Origin: Pseudomonadota bacterium
GTDB taxonomy: Bacteria > Pseudomonadota > Gammaproteobacteria > Burkholderiales > Rhodocyclaceae
Direction of reading: 5' to 3'
Length of the DNA stretch: 64,000 nucleotides
NCBI GenBank assembly: GCA_026399515.1
Contig: JAPLQT010000117.1
Span: forward strand, 302,117 to 366,116
Within the stretch, counting starts at the first letter, position 1, and every line of letters starts with the position of its first letter. Positions 16,931 through 26,109 of this stretch are shown here, one piece after another. Made by a program: the position numbers and the translations under genes. Below the pieces are notes generated by a model, which saw only the letters and a list, made by a program, of their open reading frames with translations, did no database searches and was not told the DNA's origin.

Positions 16931-18994
16931 CTACTCGGAAGAATTTGCAGTATTCGGGAGCGCAGCAAGTCCATGATCTCCGCGTGAATCGGCGGAAGAC
17001 GGTATGTTCAGTAGGCTAAGGACCTTGTTGCGGATCACATCAAAGCGGAGGGGTTTTTGGCGCACTTTGCGCAGCGCGGCAATAGTCGTTTCCATCTCGA
17101 TGCGCATCTGTAGTTCGCTTCCGCTCTTTGGTCGCTGCGTAGCACTGGTGCGCTGAAACTCGATAATCCGACGCTGCGCTTCGTCGGTGCAAATCCACAT
17201 CTTGAACTGGTCAATTGGTCCAGATGCTTGCCAGTTGATTACAGTGTTGTTCGGCCCGGCGCGCTCAAAAGTGTCGGCGGAATATCGGCCATAGCGGTCC
17301 GCTTGCCAGCGTATGGCCATCACACCAAGTAGGTCTCCTGCGCCGACGATGCTGCGTATGGCGAATACGCACATCTGTCCGTCTGCGCAGGCGGCAGCGT
17401 AACCCGACCACTTCGAGGCAAGGCAATTGTTGAGGGAATTGCCTACGCACGTCATAATGGACAATGACAGGATGGGCTCAATCTGGCAGCTTCCAAATAC
17501 CATAGGCTCATCGATGATGCCGGACCAGCGCTCGCCACGAAGGATCTGGTACCGGGAGGTTAGCTCTGCCTGGGCCGCATTGCGCAAGACCGGGAATGAT
17601 CGCGCTGCTTCAAATGTCCGAAGGATACCCAGGCTGGCCAAAGCTTCGTCGACCGCCTTCTTACATGCAGTCTGGGTAATGGTTCGGTTTACTGTTTCTG
17701 CGTTTGTCAGGTCCCACGTAACTGCCTTGTACGCCTCCAAGAACTCGCGAAACAGATGTGACGAACCAAACCCCACGCACAAACTCGATAGCAGCTTCTC
17801 GGCTTGGTTCCATCCGTGGCGGCTGATCGCCGGCAGGAAGGACATATTTATGGCAGCTAACGCGGGCCGTCCGGTGATTTTAGGGATCGCATCGAACACT
17901 AGCCGCTCAAGAATTGTCCAGTCACTGGCTTCATTTGGAAAGCGGTCAGGAATCGACTTTTCCAAGGCGGTGATCAATGTTGGCAATTTCTCACCGGCGA
18001 CCAATTCGGGAGGCACACGCAACGCATGTCTGGCCGTGGCCTTGCGAACATCACAGCTAACAGCAAGCGCGTCGACCATTGACTCGCCGTTGTCTATTGC
18101 GACTGAAACGGCGATCGAAAACGCGGCCGACTTGCTACGCGCTCCGGCCAATATAGGAATCACCGCTGGGAATACTCTTGCGGCTTGGATTCTGTAGGTG
18201 CGCACTTTCGCACTGACACCGACGAACCAACGATAAAGCTGCAATGGCATGCCGTTCCACAGGGGCGACAAGGCGAGTACATCCGAGTCGAGGTTATTTA
18301 TGAACAGTTCGAGGTCAGCGGCCAGCGCGGCCTCAAGCTTCGCTTCCTCAAAAGCCACGCGATCAACTATTAGCTGCGCTGCTTCTCCAGCACCAAAAGT
18401 TGAGTGGCGTCGCTCAAGTGCCGCAGCTCTCACTGGAAATGATTTTGTGGAAGGGGCAGACAGATCGAAATCCAGAACTTCCAAGGCTATTTCTGTTGCC
18501 CAACTGATTGCGGCAGCGAGGTCGCTTTGGGATTGAATACTTGGGTAATGAGTCTTGAACGCATTGGCAAGCCGGGCGATGGCGCTGGGGGATGGTTCCC
18601 ATCCGATGGGGAGGCGAAGGTGGAAAACCTGACCAGTTTCGAACTCGAGAAGCAAGTGTCGGTAGCGCACCATCGCCCCGGCGCGCTCTGCACCCTTATA
18701 AGGCGGGAACATTACCAGTTGGCGAACCCCGTCGACTGCGCGCAACGGCAGGGCGCCGCCAATTGACCGGTGAATTGGCTCAGACGCAGGGTTTGCGTCG
18801 ATGCGGGGTTGGCTTGGTCGTGTTCTTTCATTGCTCTGATCATCGCGGGCGTGTCCTGTCATTACAGAATCAGCTCGGCGTGAAATGCCGGATATATCGT
18901 CGATGGATCTTTGCAGGTCTGGAGGATTCATCATTAAATTGGAGGCGAGGTAAGGGTGGGGCGGCGGCGCGAGAAGCAGTTCATCGTCGGTCAA
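16931..18994 (-). CDS. Large protein with PcfJ-like C-terminal region
   Basis: The 687-aa protein is of unknown function. The C-terminal third contains CVGNSLNNCLASKWSGYAAAC followed by GQMCVFAIRS and a GRYSADTFERAGPNN stretch, which resembles the PcfJ-like domain of plasmid and island proteins (a CVG...C box, a sensing strand, then a G/N-rich turn). The N-terminal 80 residues are polar and probably disordered; the middle is helical. It begins with ATG overlapping the stop of the upstream membrane protein (ATGA), so production is coupled. The PcfJ assignment is by pattern and moderate only. Confidence 0.65.
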   Translation of the reverse strand: MTDDELLLAPPPHPYLASNLMMNPPDLQRSIDDISGISRRADSVMTGHARDDQSNERTRPSQPRIDANPASEPIHRSIGGALPLRAVDGVRQLVMFPPYKGAERAGAMVRYRHLLLEFETGQVFHLRLPIGWEPSPSAIARLANAFKTHYPSIQSQSDLAAAISWATEIALEVLDFDLSAPSTKSFPVRAAALERRHSTFGAGEAAQLIVDRVAFEEAKLEAALAADLELFINNLDSDVLALSPLWNGMPLQLYRWFVGVSAKVRTYRIQAARVFPAVIPILAGARSKSAAFSIAVSVAIDNGESMVDALAVSCDVRKATARHALRVPPELVAGEKLPTLITALEKSIPDRFPNEASDWTILERLVFDAIPKITGRPALAAINMSFLPAISRHGWNQAEKLLSSLCVGFGSSHLFREFLEAYKAVTWDLTNAETVNRTITQTACKKAVDEALASLGILRTFEAARSFPVLRNAAQAELTSRYQILRGERWSGIIDEPMVFGSCQIEPILSLSIMTCVGNSLNNCLASKWSGYAAACADGQMCVFAIRSIVGAGDLLGVMAIRWQADRYGRYSADTFERAGPNNTVINWQASGPIDQFKMWICTDEAQRRIIEFQRTSATQRPKSGSELQMRIEMETTIAALRKVRQKPLRFDVIRNKVLSLLNIPSSADSRGDHGLAALPNTANSSE

Positions 18995-19674
18995 GGTTTG
19001 CCAATGGACTCGGTTTGTTCATTGTTATTGTCTTCGTCCGGGGACACGACAATTGCCACAAAGATATTTATTCCCATCGCCACCGTCTGGACCACCATGC
19101 TCAGCGGCAGACCGGGAAGCAAGCCAGTATGTGTTGCCGGTGCATCCGTTGACTCCACAAATACGTTGATTGCTGCGTGCAACGCTTGACGTAGCGTTTC
19201 TGCGGATAGGTAAGGAACATCGTCTGGCTGCCAGAGGTATATGATCACGCCAGACGAACCCAACTGACTAACCACGAGGGCAAAGACCGCCTCAAGGACC
19301 AAAGCAAATTGGGCGAGCGCCACACCTGCGACGAAACGTGTGACAAATGTGAACCATTGCCCCGGAACAGTTCCTGCTCCATCAATCCTTGGGAGTGCGG
19401 CAGCGATCCATTTTGGAACGAGCAGAATCATTGCCATTTGTGCGGTGCTTAAAACTGTAACCATTCCCCACGCCCAATAAGGAGGCAGCCTGAGCGCAAG
19501 TGCAATTGCCCTCAATGGCGGCAACAGGGATGTGGAGAGTAGCCACACTGCGGCGACAGCGGATATGGCGCCGACTAAAGGCACCACCCCTTCGCGCGCG
19601 CGGAGGATTACCAGACAGCAAACCACCGGAAGCGTCAGCGCCATTAGGATGCCCACAATAGCTCCTAACAACAT
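18991..19674 (-). CDS. Multi-pass membrane protein
   Basis: The 227-aa protein has about five hydrophobic segments: residues 1-24 and 30-55 at the N-terminus, a central GMVTVLSTAQMAMILLV, then VAGVALAQFALVLEAVFALVV and a C-terminal VVQTVAMGINIFVAIVV, before a short acidic tail. I do not recognise the family. It lies between a VirD4/HerA-like ATPase gene and the PcfJ-like gene it overlaps, so it may be the membrane anchor or pore of that set. Confidence 0.7.
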   Translation of the reverse strand: MLLGAIVGILMALTLPVVCCLVILRAREGVVPLVGAISAVAAVWLLSTSLLPPLRAIALALRLPPYWAWGMVTVLSTAQMAMILLVPKWIAAALPRIDGAGTVPGQWFTFVTRFVAGVALAQFALVLEAVFALVVSQLGSSGVIIYLWQPDDVPYLSAETLRQALHAAINVFVESTDAPATHTGLLPGLPLSMVVQTVAMGINIFVAIVVSPDEDNNNEQTESIGKP

Positions 19675-19753
19675 TCAGTATCTCGACTAATCTTTGACCA
19701 CAACATCACGCGTGGCTGGCAAGGAGAGCCAAGAAGTTGGGTATTGTCCATCT

Positions 19754-22303
19754 TCACTCTCCCGTCCTGGCCACAGATACAGAAGTCGCTTTCATTGCGG
19801 GCCCGGGACGATAAGGCAGTATCGCCGGCGGCGGCTCAGTCGCACGAACGGCAAGCGATTCGGCGCTCAGGTCAAATAGCTTGATCAACTCCTTGTTGGC
19901 TTGATCGATCGGCACGGAATAGCGCTGAGCGGATAGGTTAACCAAGTCAGCGGCGGCCACATGCCGATTAGGATCTGTCGCCGCGAGATTGGCGCGCAAT
20001 ACGAACGGCGGCAAGGGGCGGTTGCGATCCGACATACATGCCACTGCGTGGAAGTCTGGCAGCGTCGCCATGGTTTCCTCATCAAACTGCGGTTTGTAAT
20101 ACGGTTGCAAGGTTTCCATATCTGATGGACCCAGGCGGAACAGGAATTTGGTCGCCGTGTTCGCCAAAATCGACTCGGCGATGTTGGACCGTCCCCAGCG
20201 GTTGTTAAGTTGTCCAAGCGACTGATTGGCGGTCGTGAGACACAAGCCGAATTTACGGGACTCGGAGAACAATCTTGGTACGGAGTCGGTAGCGAAGGAT
20301 TGAAACTCGTCCACGTACAGGTGAAACGGGGAACGTTTGTCTGCCGGCAGACGCGCACGACTTAACGCCGCCGAAAAAAACTTCATCAGGATCAATGAAC
20401 CCAAAACCTGGCACTCGACATCCTGTAGAACGCCCTTGCTCAGGTTGAACAACACGATCTTCTTGTCGCGCATGGCTTGCGCAAGGTCAACCGTGCTGTC
20501 AGGGCGGTTCAACAGACGTTTCATGATCGGGTTGGAAACGAACGGAACAAGCCGCGCCATCAGGTATGGTGCCCACGAACCGTATCCGTTATCCGAGCCG
20601 GTCGTATTTTTGAATTTCTTCCAGTATTCGACCACGTTCCGGTTCTTGCACTTTGATAACAGATAGTCGCAATAGTCTGTGTCTTCGATAATTCGAACAG
20701 CATCCAGGAACGTTCCATGCCGATCACTCCGGCTGGCCGACAGGAGCAACAAATTGCGCAGGTTGCTCCGCAGTAGCGGGCCATTCGAGTCCTTCGTTTC
20801 GAACAGAAGTTCGATCAACGACATGATCTCCGCCACGACAAACTGCGCGTGTAGCGGATCGTCCTGCATGCCTTCGAGTGGGTTCAGGCAGACTGAGCTG
20901 GCCTGGTCACTGGTGTCGATCAGGACCACGTCATCCGTGCGTTCCGGCGGAATCATGGCCAAGACGCGCTGATACAAGTCCCCGTGTGGGTCGATGAGTC
21001 CTACGCCGCAACTACGGTGAGGGTCGGCAATATCCTCGGCAATCATCTGGGTGAGCAATGATGATTTGCCTGAGCCAGTCGCGCCAAACAATGCAACATG
21101 GCGGCTACGACTCTCGGCGGGAAGCGCAATGACGCTGGAACGCTGTCCGCAGACCGTGTTTCCCAACACTGCACCCAACCGAGGGGGCGTTACCAGCGGT
21201 TCTGGATAGTGACGGGGAACGCCAAGTGTGGGTAAGCGCAACGGTCCCGGCATGATCGCGGGTATGCCTTGATCGGGCGTGTTCGCCCACGCAAAAGTGG
21301 GTTGTGCCAAGGGTTGTGGCGCCGACATGTCAAAACTGCGTACTACTTCGAAAGGGCGTTTGCCGAATACGTCAGCAGCAATCCTGCGCTGCGCGACTTC
21401 ACCGAGCGGGGCACTGCTGCGTACGACACAGTCCACCGCATATCCGCCCGACGGATGACGCAACCAATGACGTATCAAATCAGCCACGGAGTCTTGCAAG
21501 TCTGGTGATGCACTGTAGGCAGCGATCGGTGACTCTGGATGAAATATCGACAGGTTGCCTGACAGAACTCGAAACAAGGTCTTGTTCAATGATTCGCACG
21601 CATCTCCGTTGATCGAGAACGCATGCATGCGAACGCTTATCTCGACCGTTTCAGGCAGATCCATGGGTTCGTCCAGAGGAGCCGTCAATGCCCAGTTGGC
21701 AAGTTTTCCGGGAAAGGGCCAGACCTTTTGGTCCCGGTCGGTATCGTCACGAAACTTGTGACGCAACGCCGGACTGCTCTGCCACGCTTTGTCCTCAAAC
21801 CTGGTGACGGCAGGTTTTGCCGTCACCACCACGCCAGAAAGCGCGAGCTGCAAAACATGCGGCGCAAGAATGTCCTTGGAACAATCTGGCGCCTCGGCAC
21901 AAGCGCCAAGATGAAAGCCGTGGAAACCAGTCAAGAGCGCTTCTAGAGTCTTCCGCTTAAGCTTGTCTGCCTGTTCGGGCCTACAAGCGACGTTGACAGC
22001 AAGACGGTAGGAACGTGTGCCGACGACGTTACCGGAGTCAGACCGGGAGATGCGATGGACAAACTCTATCCGTTCGCCTTGACGAAGGTTCCTGAACAGA
22101 TCAGTCAACACGCTGAGGACGATCGGGGTCTTGTCGGCGATGGCGCTCTTGAGCTCGGCGCAGGGTAACGCCCTGTCATTGGCCGCCGCTCGATGCTCGG
22201 GAACTGTGCAAGCCCCACCGGCAACCAGGCGCAATCCGGGGAGCTGTTCCCCGGAGATGGCGCAAGTTGCCAAGGCATCTGAGACCAAGGTCTGAGTGGT
22301 CAT
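19754..22303 (-). CDS. VirD4/HerA-like hexameric ATPase
   Basis: The 849-aa protein has a Walker A GATGSGKSSLLTQ (about 406), a VGLIDPHGDLYQRVL strand, a Walker B HLYVDEFQSF (about 661) and a C-terminal ATANQSLGQL-type sensor motif (here LTTANQSLGQL). This is the TraD/VirD4-HerA superfamily that moves DNA or protein through hexamer pores. The N-terminal 350 residues are not recognisable and there is no obvious transmembrane anchor, unlike true VirD4. No other type IV secretion gene is nearby, which suggests a defence or processing ATPase. Its ATG overlaps the receiver gene stop as ATGA. Confidence 0.88.
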   Translation of the reverse strand: MTTQTLVSDALATCAISGEQLPGLRLVAGGACTVPEHRAAANDRALPCAELKSAIADKTPIVLSVLTDLFRNLRQGERIEFVHRISRSDSGNVVGTRSYRLAVNVACRPEQADKLKRKTLEALLTGFHGFHLGACAEAPDCSKDILAPHVLQLALSGVVVTAKPAVTRFEDKAWQSSPALRHKFRDDTDRDQKVWPFPGKLANWALTAPLDEPMDLPETVEISVRMHAFSINGDACESLNKTLFRVLSGNLSIFHPESPIAAYSASPDLQDSVADLIRHWLRHPSGGYAVDCVVRSSAPLGEVAQRRIAADVFGKRPFEVVRSFDMSAPQPLAQPTFAWANTPDQGIPAIMPGPLRLPTLGVPRHYPEPLVTPPRLGAVLGNTVCGQRSSVIALPAESRSRHVALFGATGSGKSSLLTQMIAEDIADPHRSCGVGLIDPHGDLYQRVLAMIPPERTDDVVLIDTSDQASSVCLNPLEGMQDDPLHAQFVVAEIMSLIELLFETKDSNGPLLRSNLRNLLLLSASRSDRHGTFLDAVRIIEDTDYCDYLLSKCKNRNVVEYWKKFKNTTGSDNGYGSWAPYLMARLVPFVSNPIMKRLLNRPDSTVDLAQAMRDKKIVLFNLSKGVLQDVECQVLGSLILMKFFSAALSRARLPADKRSPFHLYVDEFQSFATDSVPRLFSESRKFGLCLTTANQSLGQLNNRWGRSNIAESILANTATKFLFRLGPSDMETLQPYYKPQFDEETMATLPDFHAVACMSDRNRPLPPFVLRANLAATDPNRHVAAADLVNLSAQRYSVPIDQANKELIKLFDLSAESLAVRATEPPPAILPYRPGPAMKATSVSVARTGE

Positions 22304-22743
22304 ACCGCGTGCTCCCAGTTATCGCGAACCTCTTGGAGCCATTCGTGGAAGACAGCGCGGTGGAGCCCCGCCATTCGAGTTCGAGTGACGCTGAAACCGG
22401 CAGATTTTAGGGCGCGCTCCATCCCTACTGGTTTCTGGGCGTTCATACTGTGAATGAGGACCGGCACCCATCGCGGCACCGACTGGGTAATGGCGTTGAT
22501 CAGAACGGCACCTGAAAGAGATAGGTCGTGCTCGGTCATCGGTTGCTTCTCCAGGTCGTTATCGAGACAAATGCCTGCGATGCCGTCTGTCATTCCCTTT
22601 CGCAGCAGACCAAGGGCGCGACCGCCGCTGCTGGCCTCGATGAGCACGAACTCCGTGTCTGTAAGCCACTCCCGGAAAGTGGCGATGCGGTGGGGATCGT
22701 CTTCGATCAGGAGAATCCGGGGAGACATAACGGGAAGATTCAT
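22300..22743 (-). CDS. Atypical receiver-domain protein (cyclic-phosphate receiver type)
   Basis: The 147-aa protein starts at an ATG with AAGGAG just upstream (MNLPVMSPRILLIEDDPHR). It has the acidic pair EDD, ICLDNDLEKQPMTEHDLSLSG in place of the usual phosphorylated-aspartate loop, and VPVLIHSMN after it. The LDNDL pattern resembles the cREC type of receiver domain found alone in defence islands, which is thought to act on cyclic phosphates. It leads the long minus-strand operon and is coupled to the ATPase gene. A regulatory or enzyme role is inferred. Confidence 0.75.
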   Translation of the reverse strand: MNLPVMSPRILLIEDDPHRIATFREWLTDTEFVLIEASSGGRALGLLRKGMTDGIAGICLDNDLEKQPMTEHDLSLSGAVLINAITQSVPRWVPVLIHSMNAQKPVGMERALKSAGFSVTRTRMAGLHRAVFHEWLQEVRDNWEHAV

Positions 22744-23237
22744 AACGCTCCTTAAGTGGCGGACAATCTGCACAGCAACGACAGCCTAAGGAAAGGCAGT
22801 GTAGCGGGCAAATGGGGCTAAACCAGACAGGAGCGCCGACCGTGAAGATGAGCGCGCGAGAAGGCTCACGGTATGTCTAAGAAGCTCTTGGATTGGGGCG
22901 TCAGGAGCGACTAACCTCATTGGAACTATTGAGATCAGTTCGCAATAATCTGAGATCGTTCAATGAACCCGGTCGCTCTTGGTTGCTTCCAGAATAGAGC
23001 GAAGTTGCCAGAGGAGAGAAACACCCAGAGGAGAAGGGTCGATCCCTGCTAGAAAGGGCGTTCCTGAGTCTGCTCTTGCCGGGCTGACCTATGTTGTTAT
23101 CAGTTGGAAATTGTAGCTAGAGCGCGTGGAATCTTAAAGAAGCTGACGAGCTCAGTACCCGCTAGATCTTCAGCGCGACGCCTAGCCAGCACCCCGGGAA
23201 CCCGGATGTCGACAGGAGGTTAGGCACGCTGCACCGG
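22744..23237. other. Promoter region of the long minus-strand operon
   Basis: About 490 bp without a convincing gene. It must contain the promoter for the operon that begins at 22743 and possibly the terminator of the membrane-protein pair ending at 23238. I found no sigma-54 match and no clear hairpin with a T-run. Confidence 0.4.
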
Positions 23238-23762
23238 TTAGTCTCTTGGATCGGAGCGCCATAGTGCAACCATCACCCACAGCAGGGAGAGCAAGATGGC
23301 TGTGCTGCCAAGAACCTTGATCACGTAAGCCCAAGCTGCCTCGGTGTAGGCGGTCGAGTTTGTCTCAGGTGCCTTGCTGGCGGGGCTAGGAGATGCATCC
23401 GCCGCTGCCGGGTTAACTACTATCTCTAGACGGGTAATCGAATTTGATTTTGGAACGGCAATATTGAGCCTAGGAGTCGAATTGGCCGACGAAGGTTGGC
23501 TATCCGCAAGTGAGCTAGGTGCGCAGGCCCCAAGAAAGATGTCTTGCTTGATGTTTGTACTCAATATCTTGGAAACATGCGCACACGCGAACCAGATAGC
23601 TAAACCGCCGACAACAACTGCCAACAATCTTCCGGTGGATCCGCCAATCAACCTCAGAATGCCAACCTTCTTCCTCAGCGCTACGTGATCCGTTTCCAGC
23701 TTCTTAAGCTTATCCTGCAACTCCTTAAGCTTACCCTGCGACCCCTCGATAGTCTCAGCCAT
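23238..23762 (-). CDS. Coiled-coil protein with two membrane segments
   Basis: The 174-aa protein has an N-terminal coiled coil (about 5-35, GKLKELQDKLKKLETDHVALRKK), a membrane segment (about 40-62, GRLLAVVVGGLAIWFAC), a serine/proline/alanine-rich region of about 80 residues and a second membrane segment near the C-terminus (YVIKVLGSTAILLSLLWVMVAL). No family recognised. It follows the 634-aa gene by 45 bp and is probably co-transcribed with it. Confidence 0.65.
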   Translation of the reverse strand: MAETIEGSQGKLKELQDKLKKLETDHVALRKKVGILRLIGGSTGRLLAVVVGGLAIWFACAHVSKILSTNIKQDIFLGACAPSSLADSQPSSANSTPRLNIAVPKSNSITRLEIVVNPAAADASPSPASKAPETNSTAYTEAAWAYVIKVLGSTAILLSLLWVMVALWRSDPRD

Positions 23763-23807
23763 TATTTCCTCCCAGTTTGTTCAACCGACTTTCCGCCGCA
23801 AATGCAA

Positions 23808-25712
23808 CTACCGCCTCGACACCACGGCGTACAAGTGAGAAATTAGTACACCCAGGTGCAGGAAGCCGCTCATGATGCAGAGTGCGGAAACGAACACGTA
23901 AGATCTTGACAGTACGTCGGGGAGCTTTGGTTCCTGCATAGGAGTTCCGATGGAAAAGAACGAAGTGACAGCATTCTCGACGCCGATTAACAGTCTGGCG
24001 AAACTCCATTCAGCAGTCGGTACCGCTGGGAACAATGCGAAAAGGAGCGAGAGAATCACCAACCAGATTGAGATGGCGCCAACAAAACCCAAAACCGACT
24101 TCAGTAGCATTTCCACATAACGAATGAACGGGAGAAACACAAACCGCCAAGGTTGAGATCGCATCCATAGGGTGCTGTGCAAACGTCGCACTCGGTGCAT
24201 GCACAACTGTTCCTCATCGAACTGGCCGTGCGCACGAAGAATTTTGACCAAAGCATTAAGAATATGCATCTGACCGTTGAGCTTCGCTTTTTGCCTTTCA
24301 TTCCTGTAGAACCACCGGCTAATGGACGCGATTTCCAGGCTGATTTCCTTGAGGCGCGGTATGACCTTAATGTGGTATTCGACCCCCGAGAACTGGCACT
24401 CTGCCAGGACCTCGAACTGATGCTTCAAGGAGAGTGCCTCGATGGCCGCGGTGGGTGTTCGCCCGCCAGTGAGTTCCAGGGCGTCGGTGGCGAGCACAGC
24501 ACCGTGCACCGCTTCGTCCACGCATTTCACCTTGCCGAGCATGGCCTCGGCGCGGCGAACCAGCATCTCCGAGACGAGGAGCAGCTTGCCGGGTGCGCCA
24601 TGTCCGTCGGCTTTCTCGCTGGCCTGCGCCAGAGGGGCCGGAGGCCAGCAGAAATCAGGAGCATTGCCCAGGCGCTGGCTTCCTGCGAGTTTGAGATACA
24701 GCCCAGCTTTCTCCCACAGGTCGAACATACCGCTGGCTGGTTTGAAAACTACCTTGCCGATGTCGGGCGCCTTGCCTCGCAAATACCTTCGGTTTTCGCT
24801 AAGGGCATGGTCGCCTGGCCGAGTCTGTCCAGTCGTAACGAGAATTCGGTATTTTGAATCCTCAACGGCGCCATCCACGGAATTCAAATCAAGCTTGGGG
24901 CAGTGGTGGGCGCGCCCTTCCAGTGGCTTTCCATCTTGATCGTAGTACATCCTATCAAGATGGAGAAGGTGTTTGCCCTTTTCTCGGTCCGGGAAGTTCA
25001 GGCTCATATCTTCCAGAAGGAGCCAGTAGCCATGCGGCTCCCCATCGGCTTTGCCAAACCGGTCCTTCATCAACGTCCAGGTCGACACCACATCCGCTCG
25101 GCATCCAAAACGGTAGGCCGTGTAACCGTGCAGATAGGCGTAAGGTCTTTCCTCGTCGATTGCGGCGGCCAGCTGTTGTCGCCTTGGAAGCTTCAGGTCG
25201 TCGTTTGCATTGTTTAGTCCTTCGCCCGTCCGCGCGCGAACCCAATCTCTTAAGCCTGTCGGATCAAACAGCGGGTCGGCCGCCGCTGGCTCGAGCAAAG
25301 AGACCAACGTATGCCGAGATTCAATGCTCTCCTTCCTGGAGTAATCCGTCGCTACTTCGCTTGTGACCCCGAACACCCACCGAATTTCCGGAAAAGTCAG
25401 GATCAGCATGGCGATCAAGCTATCCCAGCTTCCGCCTTCTGCAACCGCGCTCAGACGAGATGGGTTCACCGCGTCCACCAATGCGACAACCTTGTTTAGA
25501 GGCACTTGGTCGTCGCCATCACTTGCCGCAATTTCAATCCGCCTGACCAAAGTCTCATATGCCTCCAGCGCGCCTTGCCTGCCCGATTGACGTTCCCAAA
25601 CGATCTTGTGCTGATCTTTTTCATCAAGGGGGTTTTCGCCCAGCAACTCCAACCAAACACCTAAAGCGTTGGCAGTGGCATTTGATTGAGCAAGGATCAC
25701 ATAGCGGGGCAT
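23808..25712 (-). CDS. Large sensor-like protein with C-terminal membrane segments
   Basis: This 634-aa protein is unrecognised. The N-terminal 120 residues look like a Rossmann or receiver-type fold (YVILAQSNATANALGVWLELL, then VVALVDAVNP, then IRWVFGV). The middle is soluble. The last 120 residues hold a long hydrophobic double segment (VLGFVGAISIWLVILSLLFALFP) and a final one (VFVSALCIMSGFLHLGVLISHLYAV). A soluble sensor fused to a membrane domain is a common layout of abortive-infection effectors, so this pair with the coiled-coil membrane protein could be such a module; that is inference. Confidence 0.65.
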   Translation of the reverse strand: MPRYVILAQSNATANALGVWLELLGENPLDEKDQHKIVWERQSGRQGALEAYETLVRRIEIAASDGDDQVPLNKVVALVDAVNPSRLSAVAEGGSWDSLIAMLILTFPEIRWVFGVTSEVATDYSRKESIESRHTLVSLLEPAAADPLFDPTGLRDWVRARTGEGLNNANDDLKLPRRQQLAAAIDEERPYAYLHGYTAYRFGCRADVVSTWTLMKDRFGKADGEPHGYWLLLEDMSLNFPDREKGKHLLHLDRMYYDQDGKPLEGRAHHCPKLDLNSVDGAVEDSKYRILVTTGQTRPGDHALSENRRYLRGKAPDIGKVVFKPASGMFDLWEKAGLYLKLAGSQRLGNAPDFCWPPAPLAQASEKADGHGAPGKLLLVSEMLVRRAEAMLGKVKCVDEAVHGAVLATDALELTGGRTPTAAIEALSLKHQFEVLAECQFSGVEYHIKVIPRLKEISLEIASISRWFYRNERQKAKLNGQMHILNALVKILRAHGQFDEEQLCMHRVRRLHSTLWMRSQPWRFVFLPFIRYVEMLLKSVLGFVGAISIWLVILSLLFALFPAVPTAEWSFARLLIGVENAVTSFFSIGTPMQEPKLPDVLSRSYVFVSALCIMSGFLHLGVLISHLYAVVSRR

Positions 25713-26109
25713 CGTCGACTCACGTTACATGGGCTGTTGAATAGTTCGATTTTCCAGCAAACAAGTGACCAGTTCTGCAATGGGACAGACCGATTTAAGT
25801 CGCAGAGTTTATCCTACAAACATATTTGCCCCCGTAGAAAAAGCCATGAACGTGCCAGACCATCTTCCTCGAGTTAGAGGCCAACTCGCAGCCTATTGAT
25901 AAACGTTAGCGAACATAGCAAATAAGCTAGACATAATAACTTAATCGATATATAGTATAAAAAGTTCTAGTCGATAATACTGCCTTGCTTGCGACTCGAC
26001 GGGTCATTCGGGACTTTTTCTTCGTGTTCAGGGTTGGCATGAATCTCGCTGAAGGGAACTTGAGTTTTTGGCACATCACGTGTTGTCGATGTGCGAACAG
26101 GAGAAGATC
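25713..26109. other. Divergent regulatory region
   Basis: Nearly 400 bp between the minus-strand membrane-protein pair and the plus-strand transporter operon. The stretch at about 25900-25985 is extremely AT-rich (TTAATCGATATATAGTATAA), which could hold sigma-70 promoters in either direction or upstream activator sites. The sigma-54 match at 26034-26050 lies at its right end. Confidence 0.6.
26034..26050 (+). promoter_or_regulatory. Sigma-54 (-24/-12) promoter
   Basis: TTGGCATGAATCTCGCT matches the consensus YTGGCACGRNNNTTGCW at 15 of 17 positions (fully degenerate ones included), with GG at 26036-26037 and GC at 26048-26049, exactly 12 bp apart as required. Transcription would start near 26061, about 50 bp before the substrate-binding protein start. 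The operon's last plus-strand gene (33399-35231) encodes a sigma-54 activator with the GAFTGA loop, which makes the match much more credible. Confidence 0.75.

Noticed and set aside
19754-22303. Evidence for a conjugation system (VirD4-like gene)
   Set aside because: No relaxase, VirB-type or mating-pair gene was seen anywhere in the island, and the ATPase lacks an obvious membrane anchor.
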